A DNA stretch of 64,000 nucleotides, from positions 2,604,501-2,668,500 of the forward strand of contig NZ_AP025344.1 of assembly GCF_021654795.1 (NCBI RefSeq), given 5' to 3'. The position numbers and the translations under genes were made by a program. Positions 61,031-64,000 of the stretch are shown here, piece after piece. The notes below the pieces were generated by a model that was not told where the DNA came from, did not search any database, and saw nothing but the letters and a program-made list of their open reading frames with translations. Each line of letters begins with the position of its first letter. Within the stretch, counting starts at the first letter, position 1. This stretch comes from Paenibacillus dendritiformis (GTDB taxonomy: Bacteria; Bacillota; Bacilli; Paenibacillales; Paenibacillaceae).

Positions 61031-61320
61031 CTTCTTCCAATAAATGAAGAGAGCGATGTTCAACCCCTCATGTAGAATGTAGGTGCTGACACAACAAACA
61101 TGGCTCAATATCAGATTAACATAGATCGAATATTTTCATCAATTATTCATTGGAGATAGTAAGGATGCGGGAAGTAGTCAAGCTGCTGGAATCTGTATTG
61201 CATCAAGTCTTACACGCCGCAGGTGACCGAACAGTAAGCCTCTAAGGTCGTAAAATAAAAGAACGTGATAAGAAATCCCCGCAAAGACCTAAAAACCAAG
61301 AAAAAGAAGAGGTGAAGTTT
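61031..61320. other. Stretch between recombinase remnant and first cassette-like gene
   Basis: A 26-codon frame at 61165-61245 (MREVVKLLESVLHQVLH) is noted without a ribosome site. The right arm of a cassette-like repeat lies at 61235-61272. Confidence 0.35.
61235..61272. repeat. attC-like repeat, copy E0 (right arm, degenerate)
   Basis: TAAGCCTCTAAGGTCGTAAA, then ATAAAAGAACGTGATAAG. It aligns with the right arm at 62464-62501 (TAAGCCTCT, then CGTA, AAGAA, GT, ATA) at about 18 of 23 positions in the terminal part. No clear left arm found. Confidence 0.45.
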
Positions 61321-62313
61321 GTGTTTGAAAAATTAGAAAATATATTTGAAAACTACAATAAGGAAAACTATTTATCTGGCAATATATTGATTTCAAGAGG
61401 TGGAAGAGAACAATTTAGCAGATCATTCGGTGAAGCAAGTATTCAACTAGGTGTTCCTAATAAATTGGGTACGAAATTTCATATTGCATCCGTGACGAAG
61501 ATGTTTATTGCCGCTGCAACCCTAAAACTCTATGAACAAAGACTGCTTAATCTTGATGATCATCCTGGTAAATATGTTGAAAACTTCAAGGTACTTCACC
61601 CTAAAATTAAAATTCATCATTTATTGAGTCATTCGTCTGGATTGCATGATATCTATGCTGTGCCAAATTTGCGTTTTGAGATGACTAGATTAATAGTAGA
61701 AAAACAAGATTTTGTAGATTATTTAATTCACCTCAATCAGGATTTTACTCCGGGTGAAAAGTGGGGATACAGTAGTACTGGATTCATCATTCTAGGATAT
61801 ATATTAGAAGCTCTGACAGGGATGAAGTATGAGCAACTATTTGATACGTGGTTCTTTTCACCGTTAAATATGAGTTCTACCGGTTTTGATAATCCGCGGA
61901 AGATAAATCCTGGACGAGCATACGGACACACTTTGGAAAACGACAAAATAACTTATGCCGACAATGATAAATTAACCGATATTGAGGCACCAGGAGAGCT
62001 GTTTTCAACAGTTCATGATTTGGATAAGTGGTGTGAGGCTCTTTTTAAAGGGGAGCTACTTCAGCAGGAAACAATGGATAAGATGTTTATACCATATTAT
62101 GTTACGACCTTTGATCCTCATCTAAGTTATGGGTATGGATGGTTCATAGGAGCTGACTTTCGATTAATTGGAGGAGGTACCCCGGGATTTCGGTCTGAAA
62201 TCTGGTACTATCCTGCAAATGATTTACGAATTATTATGTTATGGAATTACGAAAAGGTCGATTCACATCAATTGCTCTATAAGATGAAACCAGTACTATT
62301 AAATAATCCATAG
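61321..62313 (+). CDS. Serine hydrolase (class C beta-lactamase family)
   Basis: 330 residues from GTG 61321 (AGAGG six bases upstream; GTG 61312 is possible). Catalytic SVTK in HIASVTKMFIAAA, YSS in WGYSSTGFIILGY (the YxN site, altered), and GGGTPGF near the end for the KTG/HTG site. No signal peptide, so an intracellular esterase or peptidase rather than a secreted beta-lactamase. AT-rich, unlike genes left of 60 kb, which suggests recent transfer. Confidence 0.88.
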   Translation: MFEKLENIFENYNKENYLSGNILISRGGREQFSRSFGEASIQLGVPNKLGTKFHIASVTKMFIAAATLKLYEQRLLNLDDHPGKYVENFKVLHPKIKIHHLLSHSSGLHDIYAVPNLRFEMTRLIVEKQDFVDYLIHLNQDFTPGEKWGYSSTGFIILGYILEALTGMKYEQLFDTWFFSPLNMSSTGFDNPRKINPGRAYGHTLENDKITYADNDKLTDIEAPGELFSTVHDLDKWCEALFKGELLQQETMDKMFIPYYVTTFDPHLSYGYGWFIGADFRLIGGGTPGFRSEIWYYPANDLRIIMLWNYEKVDSHQLLYKMKPVLLNNP

Positions 62314-62338
62314 GGATAATTCGAAGAGGGCGGGGACA

Positions 62339-62501
62339 TCGTATAACACCGTATCTACGCTGCGAGCTTCGCCCTTGGTACGCAAGATGAGGCAGGCAGA
62401 GAAGAAGGTTCAGCGAACAACCCTGCGAGGCTAAGTCAGTCGGACCCGTCGCTGGCGCTTCTTTAAGCCTCTCGGGATCGTAGATACAAGAATGTTATAC
62501 G
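62339..62501. repeat. attC-like repeat, copy E1 (complete)
   Basis: The left arm TCGTATAACA-CC-GTATCTACG (62339-62359) is complementary to the right arm CGTAGATAC-AAGAA-TGTTATACGA (62479-62502), leaving unpaired CC against AAGAA. Between them are about 120 bases with further inverted words (GAGGCTAAG, TTAAGCCTC). TATAAC and GTTATA at the outer ends resemble the RYYYAAC/GTTRRRY core sites of integron attC. It lies right after the serine hydrolase gene. Confidence 0.55.
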
Positions 62502-62518
62502 ACCGAGTCAGAATATAA

Positions 62519-62550
62519 AAAAGATAAGGGCCGCAAGGCCCTTAATTCAT
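62519..62550 (+). terminator. Small terminator-like hairpin
   Basis: AAGGGCC-GCAA-GGCCCTT followed by AATTCATTT. Confidence 0.6.
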
Positions 62551-62586
62551 TTGAATATGTAATTCATTAAAAAGATATAAGGGATC

Positions 62587-62813
62587 TTAAAATCCTTGTA
62601 AATATATTTTACTTTCCAAAACGGTTTGTAATGAAATTTGGACGTCTTCATAGAGAAGTAGGGTGTGTTGAAGGTTATCTGGAAGAGAATCTCGAATTAG
62701 TTTTAGATACTTCTGACATTCAGAAGAAGTTGTTCAAGGTCTGATTTTGAATATAGCGTTTCTATATGATTGCGAATTAAAGGTTCAGCTAAGACTTCGA
62801 AGGATTCAGGCAA
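62587..62813 (-). pseudogene. Small gene with frameshift, function unknown
   Basis: TTG 62813 has AGAGGAGG seven bases upstream and reads LPESFEVLAEPLIRNHIETL, then YSKSDLEQLL. A +1 shift at about 62718 lets it continue ECQKYLKLIRDSLPDNLQHT, LLLYEDVQISLQTVLESKIY, LQGF and a stop at 62587. Joined it is about 75 residues, helical, ending IYLQGF like small Bacillota proteins of the DUF6809 sort (weak resemblance). Minus strand, opposite to its neighbours. Confidence 0.5.
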
Positions 62814-62968
62814 TGACTTACCTCCTCTCTTTAACTCTGTAAGGTTATTATATACCTCCTCGGAGTTAATTGTAAAGAGAATTATTAACCTTATAAGGTG
62901 AAATGATAACTTTTTATTGAAAAGAATGATTTTGAAAGATAATATATTGAGCATGGGAGGGAAACTGC

Positions 62969-63181
62969 TTGATAAAGTGTAATATCAGAGTTTTAATGGC
63001 TGAGCACCGAATAGATGATATAACAGAGTTAATGACGAGATCTGGACTGAGTAGAAATTCGATTAACAAACTGTATAAAGAAATAAATATTGAGACGACA
63101 AAATTAGAAACATTATTTAAACTGTGCGATACATTTGGGTGCAAACTATCAGATTTAATTGAATACACGCCTGATAATTAA
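62969..63181 (+). CDS. Small XRE-family (Cro/CI-type) DNA-binding protein
   Basis: 70 residues, TTG start with GGGAGGG seven bases upstream. Single helix-turn-helix: NIRVLMAEHRIDDITELMTR, SGLSRNSINKLYKE, then the closing CDTFGCKLSDLIEY typical of YozG-like repressors. AT-rich. Alone between two hairpin repeats. Confidence 0.8.
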   Translation: MIKCNIRVLMAEHRIDDITELMTRSGLSRNSINKLYKEINIETTKLETLFKLCDTFGCKLSDLIEYTPDN

Positions 63182-63518
63182 AGACTACTAAACGATGAGG
63201 GAATATTCCCAGAAGGACCCCGCCGTACAATGATCTACGTTGTGGCACATTCGCCCCTTGTTTGTCAGATGTATAAACAAAGAAGAATATTCAGACAGCA
63301 TACGACCCGACCTAAGATAAGAGTTATCTAAGGCCGGGTCGCGTCGTATATGCGGTAACGTTAGCTGAAATTGATCATTAGAGCTGAAGAATTCTGAAAT
63401 CATATAAGCACTTACCTAGTTGCCGGTGCTCTTTTATTCCACACGGATTCGTAATTACAAGAATGTTATAGGAAAGTATTAATTACAAATAAAACCAACT
63501 AAAGAGGGAGTGAGTCCT
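63182..63518. other. Intergenic stretch with hairpin repeats
   Basis: 63298-63354 is a long hairpin: GCATACGAC and CCGACC pair with GGCCGGGTCG and GTCGTATATGC around TTATC words. 63450-63472 is the third attC-like right arm. A terminator-like AGCACT...GGTGCT with TTTTATT lies at 63408-63436. No gene supported. Confidence 0.5.
63450..63472. repeat. attC-like repeat, copy E3 (right arm)
   Basis: CGTAATTACAAGAATGTTAT then AGG; it matches the E1 right arm at 20 of 23 positions, including the 15-mer TACAAGAATGTTATA. It lies 47 bases before the next gene start. Confidence 0.5.
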
Positions 63519-63977
63519 GTGAGAGTGATCGAACTTAAGGAAATGAAGTTAGTTGGATTAAGAGTGGTATGTCCTGGTGACCAGTATGTCAATGAAATCC
63601 CAAAGGCTTCTTTTGTACTTAAAGAGAGGCTGAATGAGATTAATGACGTTGTAAACCCAGTAAGACTTATTGGTGCATTTATCGTCGGGGATTACTCGGA
63701 AGAGGAGGATGGTTACTGGGTATGTGTTGAGGTAAATAATATTAGTCTGGTTCCGGAGGGCATGGTTTCCGTTGTAATCCCTAAACAAAGATATGCAGTT
63801 ATAAGACACAAGGGACCTAATTATGAAATAAGAAGCACATATGAAAAACTACATAATTGGATTGAAGAAAATAAACTTGAAAGATTGCAAAGATCCTGGC
63901 ATTTGGAGATTTCAGATGAATGGGGACATAAGGAAAAAAAGATTATTGAAGTAGACTTGTACGACACAATTAAGTAA
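63519..63977 (+). CDS. GyrI-like/effector-binding domain protein
   Basis: 152 residues from GTG 63519 (AGAGGGAG seven bases upstream; GTG 63510 possible). One GyrI-like small-molecule-binding domain: opening MKLVGLRVVCPG, the strand VVIPKQRYAVIRHKGP and the closing EKKIIEVDLYDTIK. No DNA-binding head, so a stand-alone binder, as in proteins that sequester drugs or toxins. AT-rich, third gene of the cassette-like region. Confidence 0.8.
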   Translation: MRVIELKEMKLVGLRVVCPGDQYVNEIPKASFVLKERLNEINDVVNPVRLIGAFIVGDYSEEEDGYWVCVEVNNISLVPEGMVSVVIPKQRYAVIRHKGPNYEIRSTYEKLHNWIEENKLERLQRSWHLEISDEWGHKEKKIIEVDLYDTIK

Positions 63978-64000
63978 ATTATGAGAGTTGTTCACAGAAT

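Noticed and set aside
1..64000. CRISPR array, tRNA and rRNA genes
   Set aside because: No regularly spaced identical repeats, no tRNA arm patterns and no rRNA sequence seen on reading either strand.

Overview
The window reads as chromosome of a spore-forming Bacillota of the Paenibacillus type. This is inferred, not matched to a database: GC-rich coding with AT-rich promoters, strong AGGAGG ribosome binding sites, frequent GTG/TTG starts, sporulation genes (SpoVB-like flippase, YjcZ-like peptide, DUF2642 protein with a sigma-E/K-like promoter), LplABC-type sugar uptake and many one-component regulators. I found no rRNA or tRNA gene and no CRISPR array.

Layout. 1-13 kb: flippase end, a TetR-box ABC exporter with its TetR gene, a CNNM/CBS protein, a DUF1836 protein, a ferritin-like protein, trmB-azlCD, a MerR-TipAS regulator, marR-MFS and a FAD/Rieske oxidoreductase. 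13-19 kb: spore-related small genes, a secreted NlpC/P60 peptidase, Rrf2 with a thioredoxin-reductase-like enzyme and a broken thioredoxin, a VOC protein, a CPBP protease and an SRPBCC-ArsR pair. 19.5-23.2 kb: a VanG-type cluster (vanG-vanXY-vanT) without vanRS, whose vanT has lost most of its membrane domain. 23.6-31.7 kb: DUF6530 and GIY-YIG genes, an IS3-family element sitting inside a dispersed repeat, then a two-component system with an ABC exporter. 32-34.4 kb: cytochrome P450 and alaX. 34.9-49.3 kb: a glycan locus with a secreted M60/FIMAH metallopeptidase, a solute-binding lipoprotein, two permeases, an AraC regulator, a GH88 hydrolase and a GH95-like hydrolase. Together these fit trimming and import of host-type or uronate-containing glycans. 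49.3-60.2 kb: gene debris, Hsp20, TetR-HXXEE, hutG-gltS with a divergent LysR gene, and a PocR-AraC regulator facing gldA-dhaKL (glycerol to dihydroxyacetone phosphate).

60.5-64 kb is different: AT-rich, with debris of a tyrosine recombinase followed by small unrelated genes (serine hydrolase, XRE regulator, GyrI-like protein) separated by related hairpin-forming repeats. It resembles an integron-like cassette array and is the best candidate here for an undescribed element.

Other cross-window signals are a roughly 200 bp intergenic repeat rich in TCCTGCA in four places, a promoter-plus-terminator leader shared by trmB-azlCD and alaX with a related operator word before the DUF6530 gene, and many decayed genes (thioredoxin, class C serine hydrolase, amidohydrolase, recombinase, two small unknown genes).
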